Part shown: positions 8,410-16,829 of the stretch, in pieces | Layout: every line of letters begins with the position of its first letter | Numbering within the stretch: the first letter of the stretch is position 1 | From: an uncultured Burkholderiales bacterium | GTDB lineage: Bacteria; Pseudomonadota; Gammaproteobacteria; Burkholderiales; Burkholderiaceae_C | Length of the DNA stretch: 40,593 nt | Direction: 5' to 3' | NCBI GenBank assembly: GCA_903887325.1 | Contig: CAISPG010000085.1 | Location: forward strand, 1 to 40,593 | The notes under the pieces: model-generated | What the model was told of the DNA's origin: nothing | Seen by the model: the letters and a program-made list of their open reading frames with translations, nothing else | The model's database searches: none | Made by a program: the position numbers and the translations under genes

Positions 8410-9213
8410 TCAGGCCAAGGGCTTGTGCGCCACAAACACATAACGGCTGATGCTGAAGAAATAACCGCCTGCGTCTTCCATGCTGCGCACATCGGCTTGC
8501 CAATCGGCTGCCAGTTGCGGGCCGAAGTCCGGCAAGCCGCCAACGAAGGACGCGATAAACCCCATCATGCCGCCGCTGAAGGTGTCGGAGCTGCAAGCCA
8601 TGTTCATCAAAGGAATGGTGTGGGCTTGCACGTCTGCAAAGCCCGCGCGCTGCAAACGCTGTCTCATGGTGCGCGGCAGTTGCGGATGCGGAATATGCTG
8701 GCTCCAGCCTTGCATCATGCGGCGCATACGCACTTCGTCGCGACACGCCCAAACGCAAGACTCCCAATCGGTATCCACCAGCAACACCTGTGCGCCGGGC
8801 TTCATCACCCGTGCGAGTTCGCGCAAAGCGTCATCAATGTCGGCCACGTATTCATACACCTGCGTGGCCAGCGCCACATCAAACGTGGCTTCAGCAAACG
8901 GCATCTGCAAAATATCCGCCTGATGAAATGTCACTTGGCGATGCGCGCTGCAACGGCGCGCGGCCATGGCCAACATGGGCGGAGCAATGTCAATCGCATC
9001 CACACGACCAGCGTTGGCCACGGATTCCGCTAGCGCAAGTGTGGTCAGGCCCGTCCCGCAACCAATGTCTAAGGCGTGCATGCCTGGCTTGACATCCAGC
9101 AGCTGAAAAATTTGTTCCCGCTGTTGCACCACATCGGGTGTCAGGTAAATTTTTTCCAAGCGCTCGGCACCCGCTTGGTCGAATTGCGCCAGCGTGCTGT
9201 CTGTGTCTTTCAT
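8410..9213 (-). CDS. Class I SAM-dependent methyltransferase
   Basis: A 267-residue methyltransferase with a Rossmann-type SAM site: motif I HALDIGCGTG at residues 46-55, the acidic end of strand 2 in VDAIDIAP, and motif II/III FDVALATQVYEYVADIDDALRE, then MKPGAQVLLVDTDW. The pattern is closest to UbiE/MenG-like small-molecule methyltransferases; the C-terminal 80 residues (GGLPDFGPQLAADW) are unfamiliar. Its ATG overlaps the nitrile hydratase beta stop as ATGA (9210-9213), so it is the third gene of that operon and translationally coupled. The substrate is unknown; the context suggests a step acting on the same compound or on enzyme maturation, but nothing in the sequence proves this. Confidence 0.85.
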   Translation of the reverse strand: MKDTDSTLAQFDQAGAERLEKIYLTPDVVQQREQIFQLLDVKPGMHALDIGCGTGLTTLALAESVANAGRVDAIDIAPPMLAMAARRCSAHRQVTFHQADILQMPFAEATFDVALATQVYEYVADIDDALRELARVMKPGAQVLLVDTDWESCVWACRDEVRMRRMMQGWSQHIPHPQLPRTMRQRLQRAGFADVQAHTIPLMNMACSSDTFSGGMMGFIASFVGGLPDFGPQLAADWQADVRSMEDAGGYFFSISRYVFVAHKPLA

Positions 9214-9827
9214 ACGTCCAACTCCAAATAACTTTCAAAAACCGCCACATGCACCAGCGCATCCTCTGCGCCTTGCGGCCACAAGTGCGTGGCTTCAAAA
9301 CGCACGTCGTAAGTGGGCTCGTCATCCGCGTGTATGCCGTGGCCGTGTGCATCCGGAAACGGATAAGCGGGAGATTGACTGATCACCACGCCGCGCTTGC
9401 CGCGTATGTAACCGGGCATACGCACATGGCCTGCCACATGCTCATCGCGCACACGCACAGGGTCGCCCGGCAAAAACGCGGTGCGCTTGGCATGGTTGCC
9501 GCGCCCCACAGCCGAGGGCATGGACAGCGGATAAGCGCCGCCTGCGAGTTGTTCCAATTCCTCGCGCGTGACTAAACCTTTTTCCACGCACAGCGTAGCC
9601 AAGCTGGTCAGCGAGCGTTCGTAGTAGCTGGCGCTGAGGTAATGCTGCGGTGTCATGCGCTCGATGGCGTGGCGGTATTCGTCCATGTTGAACACACCGC
9701 TTTTCACCGCCAGGCTGTACAAGGCATTCGCCCGTACTTCCCAGTCGGCGTGAAACACCGCCGCGTCGCGGCTGTGCATCACCTTGCCGAAACCTTGTTT
9801 GCCGCCCAAGTCGTGCATGCCGTCCAT
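9210..9827 (-). CDS. nthB: Nitrile hydratase beta subunit
   Basis: The 205-residue beta subunit, which packs against the metal-bearing alpha subunit and completes the active site that hydrates nitriles to amides. The diagnostic N-terminus MDGMHDLGGKQGFG is present. The all-helical middle holds ANALYSLAVKSGVFNMDEYRHAIE and YYERSLTSLATLCVEKG, and the C-terminal barrel-like domain starts at about residue 115 (FLPGDPVRVRDEHVAGHVRMPGYIRGKRGVV). The length is slightly below the usual 210-230. It lies 10 bases downstream of the alpha gene with a good AAGGA ribosome-binding site and overlaps the methyltransferase start. Thiocyanate hydrolase splits this protein into two chains; here it is a single chain, which favours nitrile hydratase. 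Confidence 0.92.
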   Translation of the reverse strand: MDGMHDLGGKQGFGKVMHSRDAAVFHADWEVRANALYSLAVKSGVFNMDEYRHAIERMTPQHYLSASYYERSLTSLATLCVEKGLVTREELEQLAGGAYPLSMPSAVGRGNHAKRTAFLPGDPVRVRDEHVAGHVRMPGYIRGKRGVVISQSPAYPFPDAHGHGIHADDEPTYDVRFEATHLWPQGAEDALVHVAVFESYLELDV

Positions 9828-9837
9828 TTGTGTTCCT

Positions 9838-10425
9838 TTAAATGCGGGCCACGCCGATCAACGCGTCCTTGCTGATGAGGGTGGTGAGTTGATCTAACGA
9901 CAAAGCTTCTGTGCCAGCCGGACGCTGCGGCATCACCATGTAGCGCGTGTCTGCGGTCGTGTCCCAGACGCGGATTTGCGTGTGCGCGGGCAAGTCCAAA
10001 CCCATTTCGCGCAACACCGTGCGCGCCTCGCGCACCACGCGCGAGCGGTAAGCCAGTTCTTTGTACCAGTCCGGCGGCAAGCCGATGATGGTGAATGCGG
10101 TGCATGAACACAGCGTGCAGCAAATCACATTGTGCAGGTCGGCGGTGTTTTCCAGCACGACAAAATGTCGGTGGTGCGGCGGCATGCTCAAGCCCGCTTC
10201 GCGGATCGCGGCCATGCCGTTCGACAATAGCAATTGTTTGAACGCCGGGTCGGTCCAGGCGCGTGCAATCAAGCCTGCGCCGTTGGCCGGCACCCAGTGC
10301 TCGTGCGCGAGTTCGTCAAACGTGTCGATGAAATCAGCCGGTTGCATGCCTTGGCGTTGCAGCACAGTTTGTATCGCGTCCAGTCTTTGTTCGATGCTGG
10401 CAATCGGTGTGGTGTCGGTGGTCAT
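9838..10425 (-). CDS. nthA: Nitrile hydratase alpha subunit, cobalt type
   Basis: The 195-residue catalytic subunit. The metal-binding claw is C103-T-L-C106-S-C108, the CTLCSC form typical of non-corrin cobalt enzymes (iron enzymes have CSLCSC). An extra Cys102 precedes it, and TAF follows instead of the commoner YPW; Comamonas-type enzymes carry a similar TAW. Downstream the family patterns GLPPDWYKELAYRSRVVREARTVL in two halves, then IRVWDTTADTRYMVMPQRPAGTE, are intact. In known enzymes Cys106 and Cys108 are oxidised to sulfinic and sulfenic acid. It is the first gene of a minus-strand operon with nthB and a methyltransferase. Only 30-57 bases separate it from the divergent YbaK gene, so its promoter probably overlaps that gene's start. 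No activator gene of the P14K or P47K type is seen nearby. Confidence 0.93.
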   Translation of the reverse strand: MTTDTTPIASIEQRLDAIQTVLQRQGMQPADFIDTFDELAHEHWVPANGAGLIARAWTDPAFKQLLLSNGMAAIREAGLSMPPHHRHFVVLENTADLHNVICCTLCSCTAFTIIGLPPDWYKELAYRSRVVREARTVLREMGLDLPAHTQIRVWDTTADTRYMVMPQRPAGTEALSLDQLTTLISKDALIGVARI

Positions 10426-10482
10426 GGCGGTACCTTGCTTGAATAACTGAGAATCATGTTAACCGCCACACACACTGCCACC

Positions 10483-10953
10483 ATGAGCCTGTCTTCTGTC
10501 CAAGCATTTTTTCAGTCACTGCAACTCGATATTCCGATTTTGGAAACCGAGGCCAACACCGCCACCGTGGCGCTGGCGGCTGCTGCGCACGACGTCGAGC
10601 CCGGGCGCATTGCGAAGACGCTGGCTTTTCGCCTGAGCGATGGCCGCGATGTTTTGGTGGTCGCACGCGGCGACGCACGCATAGATAACGTGAAATTCAA
10701 AACCGCTTTGGGCAAAGGCAAGATGCTGTCGCCCGAGGTGGTGGCCGACATCACCGGCCACCCGGTGGGCGGCGTTTGCCCGTTCGGCTTGGCGCGGCCA
10801 CTGCCTGTTTATTTGGATATGTCGCTGAAAGCTTATGACGAAGTGTTGCCTGCGGCGGGCTCGGTCAATAGCGCGGTGCGGATATCGGTGGCCTTACTTG
10901 AGCAAGTGACGCAGGGGGAGTGGGTGGATGTGTGTCAAGTGATGGCGGGGTAG
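10483..10953 (+). CDS. YbaK/EbsC-family aminoacyl-tRNA deacylase
   Basis: A 156-residue single-domain trans-editing protein of the YbaK/ProX type, which hydrolyses mischarged tRNA such as Cys-tRNA(Pro) or related misacylated species. Family signatures seen are VEPGRIAKTLAFRLSDG with the catalytic-type Lys, VARGDARID, a GKMLSPEVVADITGHPVGGVCPFGL stretch read in two parts, and LPVYLDMSLKAYDEVLPAAG near the end. Subtype (YbaK, ProX or another) cannot be settled by eye. ATG 10483 (MSLSSVQAFF) is chosen because homologues begin at this point; an in-frame ATG at 10456 would add nine residues. It is divergent from nitrile hydratase and otherwise stands alone. Confidence 0.85.
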   Translation: MSLSSVQAFFQSLQLDIPILETEANTATVALAAAAHDVEPGRIAKTLAFRLSDGRDVLVVARGDARIDNVKFKTALGKGKMLSPEVVADITGHPVGGVCPFGLARPLPVYLDMSLKAYDEVLPAAGSVNSAVRISVALLEQVTQGEWVDVCQVMAG

Positions 10954-11003
10954 CGCTACTATCAGAATGTTGTTTATTCAGACAGTGGCAAACAGTCAAT
11001 AAA

Positions 11004-11324
11004 TTACGTCAACTTAACTTTTGTCTGTATCTCCACACCAAGGTGAGCTGAGATGGCAGCCAGCATGGCCGACACATGACTGAGCGTCGGGTTACCGGCG
11101 GCAGACAACATGCGGTGCAGGCTTTTAGGCGGCTTGTCCATGTCGCGGGCGAGTTGCTCAAAACCGATGGACGCATTCACCAAATCACGCAACAACAACT
11201 TGGCTGTGTGCGGCTCGCCTTGCAACAGCAGACTGGTGGCTTGCTGCAACAAAGCGCGGGCGTAGGCCGGCTCGGATTGAACGCGGGCGGTGATGGTTTG
11301 TCTGAATTCACGCGTGAGGGCCAT
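11004..11324 (-). CDS. HTH antitoxin of a RelE-type pair (COG3636-like)
   Basis: A 106-residue probable antitoxin. The C-terminal two thirds contain a Cro/C1-like helix-turn-helix: IGFEQLARDMDKPPKSLHRMLS followed by NPTLSHVSAMLAAISAHLGV, the layout of COG3636 'probable addiction module antidote' proteins. The N-terminal AYARALLQQATSLLLQGE helix is also usual for that family. It lies 17 bases downstream of the toxin gene, so the order is toxin first, as in HigBA and COG3657/COG3636 pairs. It should neutralise the toxin and repress the shared promoter. A neighbour-based assignment, but motif and partner agree. Confidence 0.8.
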   Translation of the reverse strand: MALTREFRQTITARVQSEPAYARALLQQATSLLLQGEPHTAKLLLRDLVNASIGFEQLARDMDKPPKSLHRMLSAAGNPTLSHVSAMLAAISAHLGVEIQTKVKLT

Positions 11325-11341
11325 GTTTAAGTCCTTTCATT

Positions 11342-11680
11342 TCATGAGAATTTGTAGTCATGCCATCGCGAGATGGCTACTTCAATGTCTTTTTGTTGAC
11401 CGCTTTTGTCTCCACCTGCCAATAAAAGAATGATGTTCAAACCGTCTTTGGCAAAGTAGATCCGTATTCCAGGCCCCCAGTTGATTTTGTATTCCCCGAT
11501 CCCCCGGAACCACTTAACGTTTGACAAATTGCCTTGCTCCATTCGAGCCAATGCCACTTGTACTTTCACTGCAGCTTGTGTATCCAAATTTAGGAACCAA
11601 TCACCAAAAGGACTTGAACCATCAACAAGAAGCAGTTCCTTGATAAAGTACACACTGAAAGGTAACATATATGTATCCAT
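11342..11680 (-). CDS. RelE/HigB-type toxin (COG3657 addiction module killer protein)
   Basis: A 112-residue protein of the RelE/ParE superfamily. It matches COG3657 killer proteins in [34 protein letters not shown] (read in two halves), then [20 protein letters not shown] and [21 protein letters not shown]. Members are usually about 95-105 residues, so an internal start (Met5, ATG 11668) is possible. The family cleaves mRNA at ribosomes or blocks translation; the exact activity here is unknown. It heads a toxin-first operon with the HTH antitoxin at 11004-11324. Its promoter side (11681-11839) is short and then runs into an IS3 remnant. Confidence 0.82.
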   Translation of the reverse strand: MDTYMLPFSVYFIKELLLVDGSSPFGDWFLNLDTQAAVKVQVALARMEQGNLSNVKWFRGIGEYKINWGPGIRIYFAKDGLNIILLLAGGDKSGQQKDIEVAISRWHDYKFS

Positions 11681-11839
11681 TAGTCAATCCAATCGAATGC
11701 CTGAAACGGCTGAAAAGACTAAGTGGTATAGATGCAGCAGTATGCGAAGTCGTTAACAACTGAAACGTGATCTGTTAACCGCATGCACTGATTAATCTAT
11801 GCAAACCAGCTTGTGTTTCCGAAAAAATTTTCAGCACAT

Positions 11840-12643
<804 letters not shown>

Positions 12644-12644
12644 T

Positions 12645-12941
12645 CTATTTCAACCGAATTTCAACCGTCTTCCCCACCGCCCTGGCCGCTTTAATGAGCG
12701 TATCCAATTGAATTGACAAATTCTCCGGGTCAAGTACTCGGTCTAACTGCGAGCGGCTTGTCACCATGCGCTGCGCCATAGCCACTTTGCTGATATTTCC
12801 GGTTTGCATGGCATCACTCAGTTGCTCAGCCAATGCACGCTTCAAGGCGCGGGCTTGCACTGATTCGTAAATACCTTCTTCAATCAAGAATTCGTCAAAG
12901 CTGCTTCCTGAATGTTTATTGGCTTTAGTTGTTTTGCGCAT
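12645..12941 (-). CDS. HTH antitoxin of a HigB/Gp49-type pair
   Basis: A 98-residue antitoxin candidate. The XRE-like helix-turn-helix is visible in ALAEQLSDAMQTGNISKVAMAQRM, then TSRSQLDRVLDPENLSIQLDTLIKAARAVG. The Lys/Thr-rich N-terminus is likely flexible. Its 5' end overlaps the toxin gene's 3' end by 17 bases (12925-12941), showing a coupled toxin-first operon. It converges with the beheaded fragment whose stop codon ends one base before this gene's stop. The expected job is to bind the toxin and repress the pair's promoter upstream of 13281. Confidence 0.8.
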   Translation of the reverse strand: MRKTTKANKHSGSSFDEFLIEEGIYESVQARALKRALAEQLSDAMQTGNISKVAMAQRMVTSRSQLDRVLDPENLSIQLDTLIKAARAVGKTVEIRLK

Positions 12942-13281
12942 GTTTCCAATCTTTCAAACGTGTGATGGCTAATTCAATCTCAGACTGTGGTGTCTGTTGT
13001 GTTTTTTTGATAAACCCGTTTAACAAGATCATTTGCGCTTCCACCACTGCAAACATCACTCTCGCAATCCTGTTCCCGATTCGACTTCGAACCTCCCACA
13101 CAGAATCCCTCAAATAATCCACGCGAGGTTTACCCATAGGCCACTTGAATTGAACATAGGCAATGTCTTCGCCAATGATTTGTCGATCTGATTTACTCAA
13201 TGTCTTTAACCATTCGCGAACTGGCTCATGCCCTGAAGCAGAACAGTAAAAAATAGCAGGTAACTTTTGGATCGGCTTCAT
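12925..13281 (-). CDS. RelE/HigB-type toxin (phage Gp49-like, PF05973)
   Basis: A 118-residue protein of the Gp49/HigB family, RelE fold. Typical features are YCSASGHEPVREWLKTLSK near residue 12, GEDIAYVQFKWPMGKPRVDYL near 37, and the core WEVRSRIGNRIARVMFAVVEAQMILLNGFIKKTQQTP (read in two parts) at about 62-98, then EIELAITRLKDW. Such toxins are ribosome-dependent mRNA interferases in the cases studied. It starts at ATG 13281 and its end overlaps the antitoxin. This is the second RelE-superfamily pair within 2.3 kb; the two toxins are only distantly alike, so they are separate acquisitions rather than a duplication. Confidence 0.82.
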   Translation of the reverse strand: MKPIQKLPAIFYCSASGHEPVREWLKTLSKSDRQIIGEDIAYVQFKWPMGKPRVDYLRDSVWEVRSRIGNRIARVMFAVVEAQMILLNGFIKKTQQTPQSEIELAITRLKDWKHAQNN

Positions 13282-13345
13282 TTGTAATGTACCCTAAAAA
13301 GTACTTTATGAGTGCCTACTTCATTCAATCGAATAAATATCAGCA

Positions 13346-13366
13346 ACCAAAGATTAATCCTTTGGT
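13346..13366 (-). terminator. Weak hairpin downstream of boxA
   Basis: ACCAAAG at 13346-13352 and CTTTGGT at 13360-13366 are exact reverse complements around a 7-base loop, about 65 bases past the boxA stop on the minus strand. No T-run follows, so termination here is only a possibility. Confidence 0.25.
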
Positions 13367-13429
13367 CACTGTGTATCTATCAAACAACTACCCTATTACT
13401 TGTGCGCCATGCACTCCAGCCGCTAAGCC

Positions 13430-14695
13430 TCAATAAGTCTCCAACTGCAACCTGCCCTCTTGCTTCAATCTCTCGGCGACAGAAGTCCAATCCAAACCCG
13501 CACCCACAGCGATGTCGTGCATGGCCTGCAACACACCTTCTTCCATGCTCTTCAAACCGCAGACATAAAAATGCGTTTGCGGGTCTTGCAGCATGGCGGC
13601 CAATTGTGCGGATGCATCCCGCATCGCGTCTTGCACATAGCGCTTCGGCGCGCCGGGTGTGCGTGAAAAAGCAAAGTGAATGTCAATGAAATCTTTGGGC
13701 AGTTTTTGCAAAGGCCCGAAGTAAGGCAACTCTTGCTGCGTGCGTGCGCCGAAAAACAGCAGCAGCTTGCCGCCTGCAAATTTGCCGCTGGCCTGTATGC
13801 GTCTGCGCCACTCGGTCATGCCGCGCATGGGTGCACTGCCGGTGCCGGTGCAAATCATCACGATGTGGCTGCCGGGGTGGTTGGGCATCAAAAAGCTGCT
13901 GCCAAACGGGCCTATCACTTGCACGCTATCACCGGTTTTCAAATTGCACAAATAGTTGGAAGCCACGCCTTTCACGGCCTGGCCTTGGTGGTCTTGCACC
14001 ACGCGTTTCACGGTCAATGACAGGTTGTTGTAACCGGGGCGCTCGCCGTTGCGCGGGCTGGCCACTGAATATTGACGCGCATGATGCGGCTTGCCATTCA
14101 CGTCCACGCCGGGCGGCACGATGCCCACCGATTGGCCTTCGAGCACCGGAAACGGCATGCTGCCAAAGTCCAGCACGATGTGGTGTGTTTCGTTGTCTGT
14201 GCCGGGCTCATTCACTTGCATATTGCCGACCACCGTCGCGGTAATGGGCGACTTGGGGCCATGCAAATTGGTGTACGGATGCGCGGCAGACCAAGGCGGT
14301 ACGGTAGCCCCCAATGATGCTGCGTTGACCACGGGCGCATTGGCAGTGGCAGGCACAGACGTGGCCGCTGTTTCAAACGCTGTGCTACCTGACACTTGCG
14401 AATTGGCTTGCAATGCATCCACCGCTTGCGCGGCAGGCAGTTCGTCCCAAGACAGTTGTTCTGTTAAAGAATACGCTTTGCTGCGCAACACTGGCAACCA
14501 ATGGTCAATCGAACCTGTGGGGCACGGCGGCACGCAAGCCATGCAGTGGTTGCATTTGTCCGGGTCGACCACGTAGTTGCGGCTGTCGTGCGTGACAGCA
14601 CCCACCGGGCAAGTGGCTTCGCAGGTATTGCAGCGTATGCACACCTCGGGGTCGATCACGTGTTGCTGTAGCAGTTCGGCGATTTCTGTACTCAT
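13430..14695 (-). CDS. boxA: Benzoyl-CoA 2,3-epoxidase reductase component BoxA
   Basis: A 421-residue reductase that passes electrons from NADPH to BoxB in the aerobic CoA-dependent benzoate pathway. Two [4Fe-4S] ferredoxin motifs stand at the N-terminus (Cys19, 22, 25, 29 and Cys48, 51, 54, 58). A low-complexity Ala/Pro linker spans about 80-140. A ferredoxin-NADP reductase-like half follows, with the FAD motif [15 protein letters not shown] at about 218 and the nicotinamide motif [11 protein letters not shown] at about 282. Its length and domain order match BoxA of Azoarcus and Burkholderia. It is the last of the minus-strand box genes, 600 bases downstream of boxB; that gap is unusually long and is filled with hairpin repeats. 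Two toxin-antitoxin pairs lie beyond it. Confidence 0.95.
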   Translation of the reverse strand: MSTEIAELLQQHVIDPEVCIRCNTCEATCPVGAVTHDSRNYVVDPDKCNHCMACVPPCPTGSIDHWLPVLRSKAYSLTEQLSWDELPAAQAVDALQANSQVSGSTAFETAATSVPATANAPVVNAASLGATVPPWSAAHPYTNLHGPKSPITATVVGNMQVNEPGTDNETHHIVLDFGSMPFPVLEGQSVGIVPPGVDVNGKPHHARQYSVASPRNGERPGYNNLSLTVKRVVQDHQGQAVKGVASNYLCNLKTGDSVQVIGPFGSSFLMPNHPGSHIVMICTGTGSAPMRGMTEWRRRIQASGKFAGGKLLLFFGARTQQELPYFGPLQKLPKDFIDIHFAFSRTPGAPKRYVQDAMRDASAQLAAMLQDPQTHFYVCGLKSMEEGVLQAMHDIAVGAGLDWTSVAERLKQEGRLQLETY

Positions 14696-14850
14696 GGCTT
14701 GATTCTGTGTTCGTGTTGTTGCGATTGTGTCTGTAATTGCTGTGGTTTTGTGCTGAGCTTCGTTTTGTACTCAGCAGTGGCTTTTGCTGAGTACAGATTT
14801 TCTGAGTGCAGGTATTCGGAGTGCAGGTTTTATGCTGAGCTCTAGGCCAC

Positions 14851-14911
14851 GCAGGCCGGGGCCAGGCTCCTCATGACGCAAGCTTTAAATCGTCGCCCGA
14901 CCCCGGCCTGC
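14851..14911. repeat. Hairpin repeat unit 1 (inverted orientation)
   Basis: Arms GCAGGCCGGGG (14851-14861) and CCCCGGCCTGC (14901-14911) are perfect reverse complements around a 39-base loop. Loop bases 14869-14894 are the exact reverse complement of 15042-15067 in unit 2, so units 1 and 2 are opposite-facing copies of one element. Confidence 0.8.
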
Positions 14912-15023
14912 ATGTCCTCTGCGAAGAAGCGTCCTGTGTTTACGGTACCTCACAAGCTGAGACGGCAGTGAAAGTGCATTTTCCGATTCAAGCGCACGCC
15001 AATGAAGCAGTTCGCAGCGTGGT

Positions 15024-15086
15024 GGCAGCGGCAGGCGGGGTGACGATTTAAAGCTTGCGTCATGAGGAACCCCGCCTGTCGTTGCC
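15024..15086. repeat. Hairpin repeat unit 2
   Basis: An 18-base left arm (15024-15041, starting GGCAGCGGCAGG) pairs with 15069-15086 with two non-Watson-Crick positions, both of which could be G-U in RNA, around a 27-base loop. The loop matches unit 1 in reverse complement over 26 bases. Confidence 0.8.
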
Positions 15087-15198
15087 GCCAAGCGGGTTCA
15101 GCACCTAAGCAAGTCACAACTCAAACTACACCACCATCGACACGCCGGTTCAGCAAAAGCAAAACCTTGCACACCAGTCACGCGATTCGCAGCACGGT

Positions 15199-15260
15199 GG
15201 CAGCGGCAGGCGGGGTGACGATTTCAGCTCGCTGTATGAGGAACCCCGCCTGTCGCTGCC
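15199..15260. repeat. Hairpin repeat unit 3
   Basis: The left arm 15199-15216 is identical to that of unit 2. The right arm 15243-15260 pairs with a single G-U-type position. The loop has diverged. Homology to unit 2 extends outside the stem on both sides (TTCGCAGC before, GCGGGTTCAG after), giving a direct repeat of about 100 bases with a 175-base period. It ends about 35 bases from the boxB stop. Confidence 0.8.
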
Positions 15261-15295
15261 GACGCGCGGGTTCAGTGCACCAGCAGGTTGAGCAA

Positions 15296-16723
15296 TCAGT
15301 TGAACCGCACATACTCAAAGTCCACCGGCTGACGATTGATACCCATCGCAGGCGGCGCAATCCAGTTAGCGAACTTGCCCGGCTCCACCACCCGGCCCAT
15401 CAGGCTTTGCACAAACGCACGATCTTCCGCTGTGGGCAACCACTCGCCCACCTTGGCACTCCATTCCTGCTCAGACACCACACGGCCATCCGGCGACACC
15501 TTGGCGCCAGACAAAGCGCCGATGTTGCGGTGAAACGCCTTGTGCGGCACGCTCAGGCGGTGCGGCAAACCGGCTTTCTCGATCACACGGTTCCAACGCT
15601 CGACACCGCCCACCGAATCCTTGATGTAGTCATCGCGCAGCACTTCATTCAGCGCATTCAGCATAGGCACTTCTTTTTCTTGCAACTGGCCATTGGCCAC
15701 GTGCAACACCTTGTAAGTCTGACCGCGCAACATGTGATCATCATCACGCTTGCCTTCTTCATAGCGGCCTTTGATACCTGTCGAATAAAAGGTCGCTGCG
15801 TTGCTCGACTCATCCGCACCAAACAAATCAATCGTCACGCTGAAGTGGAAATTCAAATAGCGCTGCAAAGTAGGCAAATCGATCACGCCTGCCGCGCGCA
15901 GTTTGCCCACGTCGTCGGTTTTCATCTCGTTCATCGCCGCGCAGGTACGTTGAATGATGCGGCTGATGCCGGACTCGCCGACAAACATGTGGTGCGCTTC
16001 TTCGGTCAGCATGAATTTGGTGGTGCGCGCCAGCGGATCGAAACTGCTTTCCGCCAAAGCGCACAACTGGAACTTACCGTCGCGGTCGGTGAAATAGGTG
16101 AACATGAAAAAGCTCAACCAATCGGGCGTCTCTTCGTTGAAGGCTTGCAGGATGCGCGGGTTGTCTTCCTGACCGCTGCGCCGCTCAAGCAGCGCCTCGG
16201 CTTCTTCGCGGCCATCGCGGCCGAAATGTTTGTGCAGCAAATACACCATGGCCCATAAATGGCGGCCTTCTTCCACGTTGATTTGAAACAAGTTGCGTAA
16301 GTCGTACATGCTTGGCGCAGTCTTACCTAGGTGGCGTTGCTGCTCGACAGATGCGGGCTCGGTGTCGCCTTGCGTGACGATGATGCGGCGCAAATTGGCA
16401 CGGTGTTCGCCGGGCACGTCTTGCCAGGCCTTCTCGCCTTTGTGGTCACCGAAGTGAATATTGCGGTCGGCCTCTCCGTGGTTCAAGAAAATGCCCCAAC
16501 GGTAGTCGCGCATTTTCACGTGACCGAACTGCGCCCAGCCTTGCGGGTCCACGCTGACAGCGGTGCGCAAATACACCTCGCTGTCGGTCGTGCCTTCAGG
16601 GCCCATGTCGTCCCACCAATTGATGAAGTTGGGCTGCCACTGTTCCAAGGCGCGTTGCAAAGTGCGGTCGCCGCCTAAGTCCACGTTATTGGGAATTTTT
16701 TCGCTGTAGTTGATGGCTGACAT
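15296..16723 (-). CDS. boxB: Benzoyl-CoA 2,3-epoxidase oxygenase component BoxB
   Basis: A 475-residue class I di-iron oxygenase that converts benzoyl-CoA, oxygen and BoxA electrons to 2,3-epoxybenzoyl-CoA. Paired Glu/His iron ligands are visible in NVEEGRHLWAMVYLL (residues 150-164) and MLTEEAHHMFVGESG (about 238-252). The C-terminus GINRQPVDFEYVRFN is characteristic. The length equals that of known BoxB proteins. The start at 16723 is preceded by GGAGTCACTC with a GGAG ribosome-binding site. It lies between boxC, with a 105-base gap filled by a REP-like palindrome pair, and the hairpin-rich gap before boxA. The arrangement C-B-A in one direction suggests a single transcript. Confidence 0.96.
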   Translation of the reverse strand: MSAINYSEKIPNNVDLGGDRTLQRALEQWQPNFINWWDDMGPEGTTDSEVYLRTAVSVDPQGWAQFGHVKMRDYRWGIFLNHGEADRNIHFGDHKGEKAWQDVPGEHRANLRRIIVTQGDTEPASVEQQRHLGKTAPSMYDLRNLFQINVEEGRHLWAMVYLLHKHFGRDGREEAEALLERRSGQEDNPRILQAFNEETPDWLSFFMFTYFTDRDGKFQLCALAESSFDPLARTTKFMLTEEAHHMFVGESGISRIIQRTCAAMNEMKTDDVGKLRAAGVIDLPTLQRYLNFHFSVTIDLFGADESSNAATFYSTGIKGRYEEGKRDDDHMLRGQTYKVLHVANGQLQEKEVPMLNALNEVLRDDYIKDSVGGVERWNRVIEKAGLPHRLSVPHKAFHRNIGALSGAKVSPDGRVVSEQEWSAKVGEWLPTAEDRAFVQSLMGRVVEPGKFANWIAPPAMGINRQPVDFEYVRFN

Positions 16724-16752
16724 GAGTGACTCCAGAGTGTTTTAAAGATTTA

Positions 16753-16829
16753 AATTAATTGGGGTCAGACCCCAATTAATGCTTGATGAAATGTGAAGGG
16801 AATTAATTGGAGTCTGACCCCAATTAATT
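16753..16829. repeat. REP-like palindrome pair between boxC and boxB
   Basis: 16753-16770 (AATTAATTGGGGTCAGAC) and 16812-16829 are perfect 18-base reverse complements. Each half is itself a near-perfect smaller palindrome (16753-16780 and 16801-16829), so the layout is REPIN-like: two palindromes facing each other. The core GGGGTCAGA/TCTGACCCC is shared with the element inside metG at 22366-22429. The right end touches the boxC stop codon. Confidence 0.75.

Larger units (their letters stand above)
14696..15295. other. boxB-boxA intergenic region with hairpin repeats
   Basis: A 600-base stretch without a supportable gene. From 14848 to 15265 it holds three related stem-loop units, listed separately. 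Between 14696 and 14850 there are short imperfect direct repeats around TGCTGAG and GAGTGCAG and no clear promoter. I see no TGCA-N6-TGCA site here, so boxA is probably read from upstream. Confidence 0.6.

Noticed and set aside
9838-10425. Thiocyanate hydrolase gamma subunit instead of nitrile hydratase alpha
   Set aside because: The partner gene encodes one fused beta subunit rather than the separate alpha and beta chains of thiocyanate hydrolase.
10950-10959. GTAGCGCTAC palindrome over the ybaK-like stop codon as terminator
   Set aside because: Only 10 bases, no loop and no T-run; likely chance.
13289-13304. GTAC-N8-GTAC as an operator of the second RelE-type pair
   Set aside because: Half-sites of four bases only, with no extension of the symmetry; too weak to list as a feature.
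14848-15265. Hairpin repeats considered as a CRISPR array
   Set aside because: Only three units, one inverted, with long imperfect stems and spacers of very different length; no cas genes nearby.
14848-15265. Hairpin repeats considered as an integron or attC-like array
   Set aside because: No gene cassettes between units, no integrase, and no attC core sites.
15062-16258. A 398-codon plus-strand open frame opposite boxB, reaching into the hairpin region
   Set aside because: Arg/His-rich antisense frame; the part in the spacer is a translation of the repeats, and boxB is certain on the minus strand.
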